NCBI GenBank assembly: GCA_964462335.1
Contig: CAYWYG010000003.1
Coordinates: forward strand, 1-51,489
Direction: 5' to 3'
From: JAPUDQ01 sp964462335
GTDB taxonomy: Bacteria; Patescibacteriota; Saccharimonadia; Saccharimonadales; Saccharimonadaceae
Length of the DNA stretch: 51,489 nucleotides
Part shown: positions 8,717 to 15,706 of the stretch, one piece after another
Numbering within the stretch: position 1 is the stretch's first letter
How the letters are laid out: each line of letters opens with the position of its first letter
Notes under the pieces: generated by a model
What the model was told of the DNA's origin: nothing
The model's input: the letters and a program-made list of their open reading frames with translations, nothing else
Database searches by the model: none
Program-made: the position numbers and the translations under genes

Positions 8717-10066
8717 TTACTTTGTGAGGTACTTCTGCAACGCTCCACGCAGGTCACTGACAGTTTCGATGAACTTCTCAGACGGTTTTGTCGCGGGTGC
8801 AACCGCACGGACAAAGCCGAGTTTCTTTGCTTCAGCGACCCGACGAATCGCACCCGCCGCACTACGGATCTCTCCGCCCAAACCGACTTCGCCCCACACC
8901 ACTGCATCGGCGCTCATCGCTCGTCCAGCAGCTGCACTCGCAATTGCCATCGCGACAGCAAGGTCAGCTGCTGGATCGCGAAGTTTGATGCCGCCGACGA
9001 CATTGACAAAGATATCTTTGTCACTAAGGTTTAGTTTGGTTCGTTTTTCAAGCACCGCAATCAGTACATTGAGACGATTGAGATCAAAGCCACTGGCGGT
9101 ACGCTTAGGATAGCCAAAACTCGTCGGGTTGACGAGTGCTTGTATCTCTACCAGTAACGCACGGTTACCCTCCATGGTCGCGAGTATGATCGAGCCGTCA
9201 GTCAGTGAGCGCTCCGCGAGCAAGCTCGCCGATGGATTGTCAACTGGTACGAGACCTGCCTCTTGCATCTCCATGATCGCGAGTTCGGCAGTGCTTCCAT
9301 AGCGGTTTTTGACCGCCCGCACCAGCTTGAATCCACCATAACGATCGCCCTCAAACTGCACCACCACATCGACGAGATGCTCCATAACCTTTGGTCCAGC
9401 GATGCTGCCTTCTTTGGTCACGTGCCCCACCAGCATGACGGCTGTGTGCGAACGCTTGGCGGCTTGGATGATGAGATTGGTCGTATTGGTGATCTGACTG
9501 ACCGTGCCGGGTGCGCTCGCAATATCTGCCATCGCAAGTGTCTGGATAGAGTCGACAATGACAAGCTGATACGTAGTACTTGCAATCGTCGCTGCGATAT
9601 CATCGGCACTTGTGCTACTGATAAGCGAGAGGTACGCCTGGGCATCTGCACCCAACCGAGATGCACGTAGCTTTACCTGACCAGCTGATTCCTCGCCAGT
9701 CACATACAGCACAGGCTGCGACCGTGCCACGTACGCAGATATTTGGAGCAATAGTGTACTTTTGCCGATACCTGGCTCCCCCGCAACCAACATCACCCCG
9801 CCCGGCATGATACCGCCGCCGAGCACCGTATCGATGTCGGCAATACCCGTCGAATAGCGCGCACTGACCGCATCAATTTTCACCTCGGATAGAGTTTTTG
9901 CCTCGAGAACTTTCCCCTGGGATTTGCTCAGGACAGTTTTGCCAGTCGGTTCATCAGCCATCTCGACGAGGCTATTCCATGCCCCGCAGTTCTCACAGCG
10001 ACCCGCCCACTTCGAGTACCTCGTCGCACAATTCTGGCACTGATATTTGGTCGTAGACTTCGCCAT
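8717..10066 (-). CDS. radA: DNA repair protein RadA
   Basis: RecA-like helicase that promotes branch migration in recombinational repair. The 449-residue protein has the N-terminal C4 zinc finger (Cys 10, 13, 24, 27), Walker A GEPGIGKST at 96-104, a Walker B region LVIVDSIQT, the RadA signature KNRYGST (normally KNRFG), and a C-terminal Lon-protease-like domain (VGGIKLRDPAADLAVAMAIA). Length and order are standard. A TATAAT box at 10077-10082 ends 10 nt before the ATG, leaving a leader of only a few nucleotides. Confidence 0.95.
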   Translation of the reverse strand: MAKSTTKYQCQNCATRYSKWAGRCENCGAWNSLVEMADEPTGKTVLSKSQGKVLEAKTLSEVKIDAVSARYSTGIADIDTVLGGGIMPGGVMLVAGEPGIGKSTLLLQISAYVARSQPVLYVTGEESAGQVKLRASRLGADAQAYLSLISSTSADDIAATIASTTYQLVIVDSIQTLAMADIASAPGTVSQITNTTNLIIQAAKRSHTAVMLVGHVTKEGSIAGPKVMEHLVDVVVQFEGDRYGGFKLVRAVKNRYGSTAELAIMEMQEAGLVPVDNPSASLLAERSLTDGSIILATMEGNRALLVEIQALVNPTSFGYPKRTASGFDLNRLNVLIAVLEKRTKLNLSDKDIFVNVVGGIKLRDPAADLAVAMAIASAAAGRAMSADAVVWGEVGLGGEIRSAAGAIRRVAEAKKLGFVRAVAPATKPSEKFIETVSDLRGALQKYLTK

Positions 10067-10136
10067 ACTATGCTCAATTATAAACTATAAGGTATACGTT
10101 TGATGCACGCCTCACGCACGTGTGGCTCTTGTTCGA

Positions 10137-10162
10137 TTCTAAAATCTATAATCTAACTTCTA
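10137..10162 (-). repeat. TAGATTTTAGA-type words abutting a stop codon
   Basis: On the minus strand the stop of the HExxH gene (10163) is followed by AGAAGTTAGATTATAGATTTTAGA in adjoining words. It shares its vocabulary with the sequences after the nusA, recG and rplS stops. Confidence 0.6.
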
Positions 10163-11158
10163 CTACAGACTTGGCGCTTCTGGTAACTTTGAATCAATGC
10201 TGCGCTGCAAACCCTCTGCGGTTGTATTGAGCGCATCAAGCTCGGATTTTTTCTGATTGTAACGAGCTATCATGTCGTTGATCTCAGTGCGCTGGCGTTG
10301 GAGCGCCGATTGGCGCGCCAGTAGCCCTGCCCGTTCGGCATTGAAAGCACTTTGTGACACAAACTCGCCTGCGTCGGCTCGACGATTAAACGCCGTGATA
10401 TCCCGCTGCAACACGTCAAGTGTCGATTCATAGTTCTTCGACGCGGCATCGACGTGATCGGCCAACTCATTGAGCTCGGCCACAAGATTCTTTTGCTGAT
10501 CTTCTAGCTGCTGAAACACAGTCTCGTATTGGTTTGATAGCGCGACGAGCCTGCCACGATCAGCAAAATACCGGCTATAATAGTCTTCTAGTTCGTCTGA
10601 AAGCGACGTTATCTCCGTGCCTAAAATCGAGTGAAGTTCATTCAGCCGCTCCCCTGGCTCGGTCTGATCGTAGAGAGCCAGGCGGTCTTTGAGCTTTTGG
10701 TCAGCAATACCTCGCGATTGCTCTTCGATCAGCCTATCGACACGCACTCGCTCAGTCGCGCTCAGACGGTCGTACGCAGCGTGCAGCATCTCATGCGCCG
10801 CTGTCACTTCACGAATGCCGTCGAGCCGTGCATCTGCCACATCAAACACGTGTATCTGACGATTGGCATAGCAGCCGAGTATGGCAGTTTTTTCGACAAG
10901 CTGTTTGCAGTGTGTATTAAACGCGCTGCGTGCGTCTACTGTTGGACGCGACGCATAAAAATAAAACTTCCCTTTGTCCGTCAGCTGCGCCCGCGACGCA
11001 ATCGCGACAATCTCGCTCGATGGCTTGAACTGCCAGACAGTCAGCTGATCGACGATAAACTGACGGTTGAACATAGCCCCTACAGCCACTGCGAGCACAG
11101 CAAGAAGCACGGCAAGCCGGACAATACTACGCAGTAGGTACGACCGATTCGGAGGCAT
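10163..11158 (-). CDS. Membrane-anchored HExxH-motif protein with coiled coil
   Basis: With ATG at 11158 (MPPNRSYLLRS) the protein has 331 residues. A basic N-terminus and one membrane helix (about 12-30) anchor it with the bulk outside. The external domain contains AAHEMLHAAYDRL, an HExxH zinc-metallopeptidase-type motif (H122, E123, H126), with two Cys at 84 and 96. From about 190 onward it is a long Gln/Glu/Leu/Arg-rich coiled coil (YETVFQQLEDQQKNLVAELN ...). The nearby ATG at 11215 would extend the clpC overlap from 32 to 89 nt and disturb the N-terminal anchor, so 11158 is preferred. No family name is recognised; it may be a cell-wall or surface protease, or a structural protein that keeps only the motif. 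Confidence 0.75.
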   Translation of the reverse strand: MPPNRSYLLRSIVRLAVLLAVLAVAVGAMFNRQFIVDQLTVWQFKPSSEIVAIASRAQLTDKGKFYFYASRPTVDARSAFNTHCKQLVEKTAILGCYANRQIHVFDVADARLDGIREVTAAHEMLHAAYDRLSATERVRVDRLIEEQSRGIADQKLKDRLALYDQTEPGERLNELHSILGTEITSLSDELEDYYSRYFADRGRLVALSNQYETVFQQLEDQQKNLVAELNELADHVDAASKNYESTLDVLQRDITAFNRRADAGEFVSQSAFNAERAGLLARQSALQRQRTEINDMIARYNQKKSELDALNTTAEGLQRSIDSKLPEAPSL

Positions 11159-13640
11159 GTGCGACTTCCATTTCTTCGGCGTGAGCAGCGATATGCAATG
11201 TACCGCGGACAGCACTTACTGTCACTATCTGTCCTTTTTCATAGCTACCCTTTATGAGACCTTCGGCGATAGCATGTTCGATATCGTCTTGGATGACCTT
11301 GCGTAGTGGTCGCACACCATGATGTGCATCATAGCCTCGTGCGATAAGCTCGCGTTTGGCGGCAGGCGCGACGACAAGCCCAAGTCCTTTGCGCTGCAAA
11401 CGGCGGCGTAACTCTTCGATCTGAATATCAAATATCTTGCTCACTTCGTCGCGAGTCAGTGCGCGAAAGACGATGACATCGTCAAAGCGATTGATAAGTT
11501 CTGGACGCATCATGTCTTCGAGTGACTTTTTGGCGGCGTGAGCATTTTTGTCATGCAATGTCTCTAGGTTGTCACGGTCCGTGCGGCTCGCTGCCTCAAA
11601 ACCCATCTCTGCTTCACGGTACATCACATCGCTACCAAGATTGCTTGTCAGTATGACGATCGTGTTACTAAAATCTACCTTGCGACCTTTTGCATCGGTC
11701 AACGTGCCATCTTCGAGTAGTTGCAACAGGAGGTTAAAGACATCGCGGTGAGCTTTTTCTATCTCGTCAAATAGCACGACGCTGTACGGTTGACGGCGAA
11801 TTTTGTCCGTCAACTGCCCGCCATCTTCATACCCGACATAGCCAGCGGGCGCCCCGACGAGTCGACTCGTCGTATGGTGTTCGCGAAACTCGCTCATATC
11901 GATCTTGATCAGTGCATCATCGCTGCCGAACACTTCGCGCGCCAGCACACGGGCGAGTTCCGTCTTACCAACACCCGTCGGACCCATAAAGATAAATGAA
12001 CCAATCGGCCGCTTCGGATTGGCGATACCACTGCGAGCACGGCGAATCGCACGCGCAACTTTGCTGATCGCTTCATGCTGACCGATGACTGATTTGCTAA
12101 GATGCTTTTCCAGCTGGGATAGCAATTTTACCTCTGATCGTTTCAGCTGGCGCACCGGAATACCTGTCATGGTCGCAACAGCTTCTGCGATGATATCACT
12201 CGTCAGTTTTGACGCCTGTGAGCCCTGAGACGCTTTCGACAGCTCATCAAGTTTTTCTTTGAGCCGACTCATGCGCATCTTGTACAACGCTGCTCGTTCG
12301 TAATCTTCCGACTGCGCTGCTTCTTCCATACGCTCTTCGAGGTGGCGAATTTCTTTGCTGATTTCGCGTGATTTACCTGGCTTTTGGCCGCGTTTGACCC
12401 GCACCAATGCAGCGGCTTCGTCGATCACATCAAGCGCTTTATCGGGCATGTGGCGTTCTGAGACGTAGCGATCGGCCATATAGACAGCATCCTCGACGAC
12501 GTCATCGCTCATCGTCACGCCATGATAATTTTCGTAATGTTCACGAAGACCCCGCACAATCGCGACCGTGTCGGCATAGCTCGGTTCAGGCACCATGACT
12601 GGCTGCAAGCGTCGTTCGAGCGCCGCATCTTTTTCGATATGTTTGCGATACTCGTCGAGCGTCGTGGCACCGATCATACGGACTTTGCCCCGTGCCAGGG
12701 CTGGTTTGAGCATGTTAGCAGCGTCCATGCTACCTTCGGCTGAGCCAGCGCCGACCAGCAGGTGCATCTCATCGATAAATGCGATGGTGTGACTATCGGC
12801 TGAGAGTTCGTCGATGACTTTTTTGAGTCGCTCTTCGAATTCGCCGCGGTATTTGGTGCCGGCCACCATACCTGGCAGGTCGATCAGGATGATGCGTTTG
12901 TCACAGAGATGCTCAGGCACGTCTTCACTTGCAATGCGCTGCGCGAGACCTTCGACGATGGCCGTCTTGCCAACACCAGGGTCGCCGATGAGGATGGGAT
13001 TATTTTTGGTCCTCCGACTGAGGATCGTGATCATGCGGGTGATCTGCTCATCGCGACCAATCACCGGATCGAGTTTGCCGTCGCGCGCCATGGCGGTGAG
13101 ATCACTGCCAAATTTACTGAGCGCAGGCTGGCGGCTGCGCTGTTGCTTGGCATTCGGCGTGCCCTGCATCGCTTCACCCTCGAGATGCTGGCGGTTAAGA
13201 TAACTCTCGAGTTCGCCGATCAGCTCGTCGACATTGACGTTCATATCGCGCAGCAGCACGGTCGCGCGGGCATTTTTCTGACTGAGTATGCTAAAGAGAA
13301 TGTGCTCTGTACCGCAGAAGTCTTGTCGGAATTCCTGTGCGATATCCCAGCTCATGCGGAGAGTCAGTTTGGCCGTCTCGCTGAGGCCTTTGGCTCCCGT
13401 GCTGACGACCAGTGCGCGTGGCGTAAGGTTCAGCGCATGTTGCGCTCGCTCGAGCGTCACGCCAGCATCAGCGAGTATTTTTGCCCCGACCGACGTCTCC
13501 TGCGCCAAGACACCAAGTAAGAGGTGCTCAGTGCCAATATACGAGCTGCCAAGCCCACGCGCCGTCAGCTCGGCATGCTGCAAACTGCCGCGCGCATTGT
13601 CGGTCAAGTGGTCGACGAAATCTGCAAAGTTTTCTGGCAT
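11127..13640 (-). CDS. clpC: ClpC-type AAA+ unfoldase
   Basis: Hsp100 ATPase of 837 residues. It has the double Clp N-domain repeat (residues 1-145), AAA1 with Walker A GDPGVGKT at 219-226, a short UVR-like middle domain (EERMEEAAQSEDYERAALYKMRMSRLKEKL, split here as about 430-460) and AAA2 with Walker A GPTGVGKT at 553-560. The short middle domain marks ClpC rather than ClpB. A MGF tripeptide (EAEMGFEAA) lies where ClpC/ClpA carry the ClpP-binding loop, so partnership with a protease is plausible. Transcription is from a sigma-A-like promoter overlapped by a CIRCE operator, so heat-shock control by HrcA is expected. The 3' end overlaps the HExxH gene by 32 nt. Confidence 0.93.
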   Translation of the reverse strand: MPENFADFVDHLTDNARGSLQHAELTARGLGSSYIGTEHLLLGVLAQETSVGAKILADAGVTLERAQHALNLTPRALVVSTGAKGLSETAKLTLRMSWDIAQEFRQDFCGTEHILFSILSQKNARATVLLRDMNVNVDELIGELESYLNRQHLEGEAMQGTPNAKQQRSRQPALSKFGSDLTAMARDGKLDPVIGRDEQITRMITILSRRTKNNPILIGDPGVGKTAIVEGLAQRIASEDVPEHLCDKRIILIDLPGMVAGTKYRGEFEERLKKVIDELSADSHTIAFIDEMHLLVGAGSAEGSMDAANMLKPALARGKVRMIGATTLDEYRKHIEKDAALERRLQPVMVPEPSYADTVAIVRGLREHYENYHGVTMSDDVVEDAVYMADRYVSERHMPDKALDVIDEAAALVRVKRGQKPGKSREISKEIRHLEERMEEAAQSEDYERAALYKMRMSRLKEKLDELSKASQGSQASKLTSDIIAEAVATMTGIPVRQLKRSEVKLLSQLEKHLSKSVIGQHEAISKVARAIRRARSGIANPKRPIGSFIFMGPTGVGKTELARVLAREVFGSDDALIKIDMSEFREHHTTSRLVGAPAGYVGYEDGGQLTDKIRRQPYSVVLFDEIEKAHRDVFNLLLQLLEDGTLTDAKGRKVDFSNTIVILTSNLGSDVMYREAEMGFEAASRTDRDNLETLHDKNAHAAKKSLEDMMRPELINRFDDVIVFRALTRDEVSKIFDIQIEELRRRLQRKGLGLVVAPAAKRELIARGYDAHHGVRPLRKVIQDDIEHAIAEGLIKGSYEKGQIVTVSAVRGTLHIAAHAEEMEVAHASESVVPTA

Positions 13641-13700
13641 CTGCTGTTGTCCCTCTTATCGAGCTGGCCGTCATCAGTTATATCGCTCGTTACACCATCA

Positions 13701-13728
13701 ATTATAGCAAAACTAGCACTCGGGTCAA
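13701..13728 (-). promoter_or_regulatory. clpC promoter
   Basis: On the minus strand a TTGACC -35 box (13723-13728) and a consensus TATAAT -10 box (13701-13706) are separated by 16 nt. Predicted start is near 13694, giving a leader of about 55 nt before ATG 13640. Confidence 0.75.
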
Positions 13729-13739
13729 GCGAGTGCTAA
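13713..13739. promoter_or_regulatory. CIRCE operator (HrcA binding site)
   Basis: CTAGCACTC (13713-13721), a 9-nt spacer, and GAGTGCTAA (13731-13739). This matches the CIRCE consensus TTAGCACTC-N9-GAGTGCTAA with one mismatch. It covers the clpC -35 box, so bound HrcA would block RNA polymerase directly. Confidence 0.9.
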
Positions 13740-14102
13740 TCTCTTCTGTCGCGACAGAAATGGCGCACTGTTCTTGTGATCAAGAACCAAGTCTTACTTT
13801 TTGTCTTGATACAAAATCAATTCTAACGAGCCTGCCCGCCATTGGCGGGCTTGTCTCTGACACTTTTGGCAACAAAAGTATCACAAAATTGCTGGGCGGC
13901 TTCCCTCCGCCGTGAGCTTCCAAAGCGAAAAAAGGCGTCTGCGGAACAGCTTCGCTGGGTCGCTGGAGGCGACCGAGGTCCTCGACCGTTACTCCTTTTT
14001 TCGCTTCTCCAGCTCTCGAGTCAGTGCAGATGCCCAGACCCGGTCCGCCAGACGGCGGAAGCTTGCGGCTGGCTGAATACAGAGAACCTCACAAGGACAG
14101 TG
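13740..14102. other. Structured non-coding region between clpC and the hammerhead locus
   Basis: About 360 bp without a credible gene. It holds several palindromes: GTTCTTG/CAAGAAC near 13770, GCCCGCC-att-GGCGGGC near 13832-13848, CTTTT/AAAAG near 13862-13880, and a long perfect 12-bp inverted pair, AGCGAAAAAAGG (about 13925-13936) with CCTTTTTTCGCT (about 13994-14005), enclosing a GGTCGC/GCGACC hairpin. Short ORFs that cross it have no Shine-Dalgarno site and no protein-like composition. It could contain a small RNA or decayed repeat elements. Confidence 0.6.
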
Positions 14103-14131
14103 TTGACTTTTTTATCTTTTAGTGATATATA
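14103..14131 (+). promoter_or_regulatory. Promoter of the hammerhead-associated small ORF
   Basis: TTGACT (14103-14108) and TATATA (14126-14131) are separated by exactly 17 nt. Predicted start is near 14138, giving a roughly 80-nt leader. Confidence 0.65.
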
Positions 14132-14149
14132 TATTGATCTTTTCGACTC

Positions 14150-14199
14150 GAGGGAGCGAATTGGTCGCACATCCATCCATTCATCCATCCTACTCCCTC
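14150..14199 (+). promoter_or_regulatory. 5' UTR stem-loop with CATC repeats in the loop
   Basis: GAGGGAG (14150-14156) pairs with CTCCCTC (14193-14199). The loop holds CATCCATCCATTCATCCATCC-type tetranucleotide repeats in two pieces. The CTCC of the 3' arm can alternatively pair with the GGAG of the Shine-Dalgarno site (14207-14210), so folding could gate translation. Confidence 0.4.
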
Positions 14200-14216
14200 A
14201 GATTTAGGAGACGACC

Positions 14217-14558
14217 ATGTCGTCACAGTTCACTCCTCCGGCAGCTCATCCGGTCAGTTTCACCTTCACAGAGACTCAGGGTAGCTGTACCCTGTGGTGC
14301 AACTACCGACTACACCATGGTGGCGATCAGACGTTATACGCCAACACTGGCTTCAGCGGACTCTCCAATGACCCCACGGGACTCATCGGACATGTCATCA
14401 CGATGGCCAACCTGGCTGATAGTGGCGTGATCTGCATTACGTTGAAGAGTCATTCAGTGATGCTGAGCTCGTCTCCGGCGGTCAAACCCGACAAAGCCAA
14501 TGAGATCTTGACGCAAGCAATCCTCCGCGCAGGTCTGGGACCGGTCACCGTGAAGTAG
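14217..14558 (+). CDS. Hypothetical 113-residue protein upstream of a hammerhead ribozyme
   Basis: No family is recognised. The ORF has a clear AGGAG Shine-Dalgarno site (14206-14210) 6 nt before ATG, a well-spaced promoter, and balanced codon use. The product starts MSSQFTPPAAHPVSF, has three Cys (two close together in GSCTLWCNYR, one in GVICITL), no signal peptide or membrane helix, alternating beta-like stretches and a C-terminal helix (KANEILTQAILRAGLG). The second half (GLIGHVITMANLADSGVICITLKSH) suggests a small alpha/beta domain. It stands alone between two minus-strand genes. Its transcript would carry a 12-bp hairpin and a type III hammerhead ribozyme in the 3' UTR, so mRNA end formation or stability may be controlled by self-cleavage. 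Confidence 0.7.
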   Translation: MSSQFTPPAAHPVSFTFTETQGSCTLWCNYRLHHGGDQTLYANTGFSGLSNDPTGLIGHVITMANLADSGVICITLKSHSVMLSSSPAVKPDKANEILTQAILRAGLGPVTVK

Positions 14559-14570
14559 GACTCGTGTGAC

Positions 14571-14610
14571 GACGGGAGGGCCACCTCGGCCCTCCCGTCT
14601 CCCGAGAGAC
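14571..14610 (+). terminator. GC-rich 12-bp hairpin without a U-run, with overlapping alternative hairpin
   Basis: GACGGGAGGGCC (14571-14582) and GGCCCTCCCGTC (14588-14599) form a perfect 12-bp stem with a 5-nt loop. An overlapping smaller hairpin GTCTC-ccga-GAGAC spans 14597-14610. No T-run follows, so it is not a canonical intrinsic terminator; it may protect the 3' end or pause polymerase before the ribozyme. Confidence 0.6.
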
Positions 14611-14632
14611 ACATGATGAATGGGTGGATAAT

Positions 14633-14685
14633 TCGCTTTCATACCTGCGCGGGTATGCTGACGAGTCCAAAAGGACGAAAAGCGA
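14633..14685 (+). ncRNA. Type III hammerhead ribozyme
   Basis: All core positions fit. Stem III: TCGCTT (14633-14638) with AAGCGA (14680-14685). Cleavage-site nucleotide H17 is T14639, giving a UUU (NUH) triplet. Stem I: CATACC (14640-14645) with GGTATG (14652-14657), loop TGCGCG. Core CUGANGA: CTGACGA (14658-14664). Stem II: GTCC (14665-14668) with GGAC (14673-14676), loop AAAA. Core GAA: 14677-14679, followed by A15.1 at 14680 pairing with U16.1 at 14638. The open stem is III, the same layout as the satellite tobacco ringspot virus hammerhead. Predicted cleavage is between 14639 and 14640. It lies 75 nt after the small ORF on the same strand. Activity is predicted, not shown. Confidence 0.88.
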
Positions 14686-14707
14686 TTAAAATACTCCGGT
14701 GGTAATA

Positions 14708-15544
14708 TTACTCATTCACAGATTGCTGCACGGATGAGGGTAGCTGTTGACCACGAACGCGAACTGATAACTTCGTCGCGTTTTTGCCAATCGCATCTCT
14801 CCAACTTGGTTTTCCAGTCGTCTCGGGTAGCACACTAAGATGAGCGTCCAGAAGCATCAGCTCTTGCAAAATATAATTTCTATCAGACGGCGATACCTCT
14901 GTGGCAGCAAGAGGACACTTATCAACACAGCCTTGCACATCTCTCATCTGGCCAAATTCTGATTGCAACCCTACTTCAGGGATTACTTTGCCAAGATTTT
15001 GGTTTGGCCCAAGCGTGAAACAATATGTTAATCCCCCATCTGCTTTGACTACAACAAACGTCACGCTATTTACATCAAATATCTGCCCCGCGTCTCTTGG
15101 GGTAATGGTGTGTATGAGAACTTGATTTAATGGTTTATCTGTCGCACCAAATGCGTTTTTAATCTTTTTCTTAACTGCGTGATTCGCATTCTTGGGCTTT
15201 GCCAGAGCGTACACTCTCGAAACAATTTCTGGACGGCTAAGCTGATTGAAAAAACTATCGTCACTTTCTTCTTCGACAGGAAAAGTATCGTAGTCGCCAC
15301 TCGAAAATACTTTCCCCAATGGAAACACAACGCCGTAGTTATTCAACACCCGTTGTACGGCAGACTGAATATGCTTTAGAGCAGGCGTTGCGACAACATT
15401 GCCTCTTCCTGTTATCTTATCTGCAAGTGAAGATACTACACTGCCTAATTGAGCTGATGTAAGCAACTCACCGCTGCGACGAATAACGCTTTCCTGGGAA
15501 CGCTTAAATAATTCATCATCTGGCCTCATATTGATCATTACCAT
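14708..15544 (-). CDS. Hypothetical protein, 278 residues
   Basis: No family is recognised. The protein has no signal peptide or membrane segment. It has a helical N-terminal half (RPDDELFKRSQESVIRRSGE ...), a central basic patch (NHAVKKKIKNAF), a beta-rich core with two or three Cys (TYCFTLG; QGCVDKCPLAATE) and a Ser/Gln-rich tail. Three in-frame ATGs lie within the first six codons (15544, 15538, 15529); the first is kept because a TATGTA box lies about 10 nt upstream. It converges on the hammerhead unit, so the ribozyme transcript could run antisense into its 3' end. It stands apart from the nusA unit. Confidence 0.7.
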   Translation of the reverse strand: MVMINMRPDDELFKRSQESVIRRSGELLTSAQLGSVVSSLADKITGRGNVVATPALKHIQSAVQRVLNNYGVVFPLGKVFSSGDYDTFPVEEESDDSFFNQLSRPEIVSRVYALAKPKNANHAVKKKIKNAFGATDKPLNQVLIHTITPRDAGQIFDVNSVTFVVVKADGGLTYCFTLGPNQNLGKVIPEVGLQSEFGQMRDVQGCVDKCPLAATEVSPSDRNYILQELMLLDAHLSVLPETTGKPSWRDAIGKNATKLSVRVRGQQLPSSVQQSVNE

Positions 15545-15668
15545 ACCACGTACTTACATAGTCCGCAACTACTTCGACGATGGTCAAGTTATTGTGTAAT
15601 GGCATCTATGATAAAAAACGATCAATCAAAGACTCCCAAGATAACTACGAGAGTCTTACTTTGAGATT

Positions 15669-15706
15669 ATTCTAAAATCCAAAATCCAAAATCTAACTTC
15701 TGTACA
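15669..15706 (-). repeat. GGATTTTGGATTTTAGA words abutting the nusA stop
   Basis: Read on the minus strand, the nusA stop is followed by AGAAGTTAGATTTTGG then ATTTTGGATTTTAGAATAA. The period is 8 nt. It is the cleanest copy of the word family seen at 1352-1452, 10137-10162 and 22551-22585. Confidence 0.7.

Noticed and set aside
13481..14207. Two plus-strand ORFs (13481-13915 and 13842-14207) across the clpC start and palindrome region
   Set aside because: They run antisense through clpC, the CIRCE operator and hairpins, have no ribosome site and show no protein-like composition.
14571..14610. GC-rich hairpin as a canonical intrinsic terminator
   Set aside because: No T-run follows the stem; the transcript is more likely to continue into the hammerhead.
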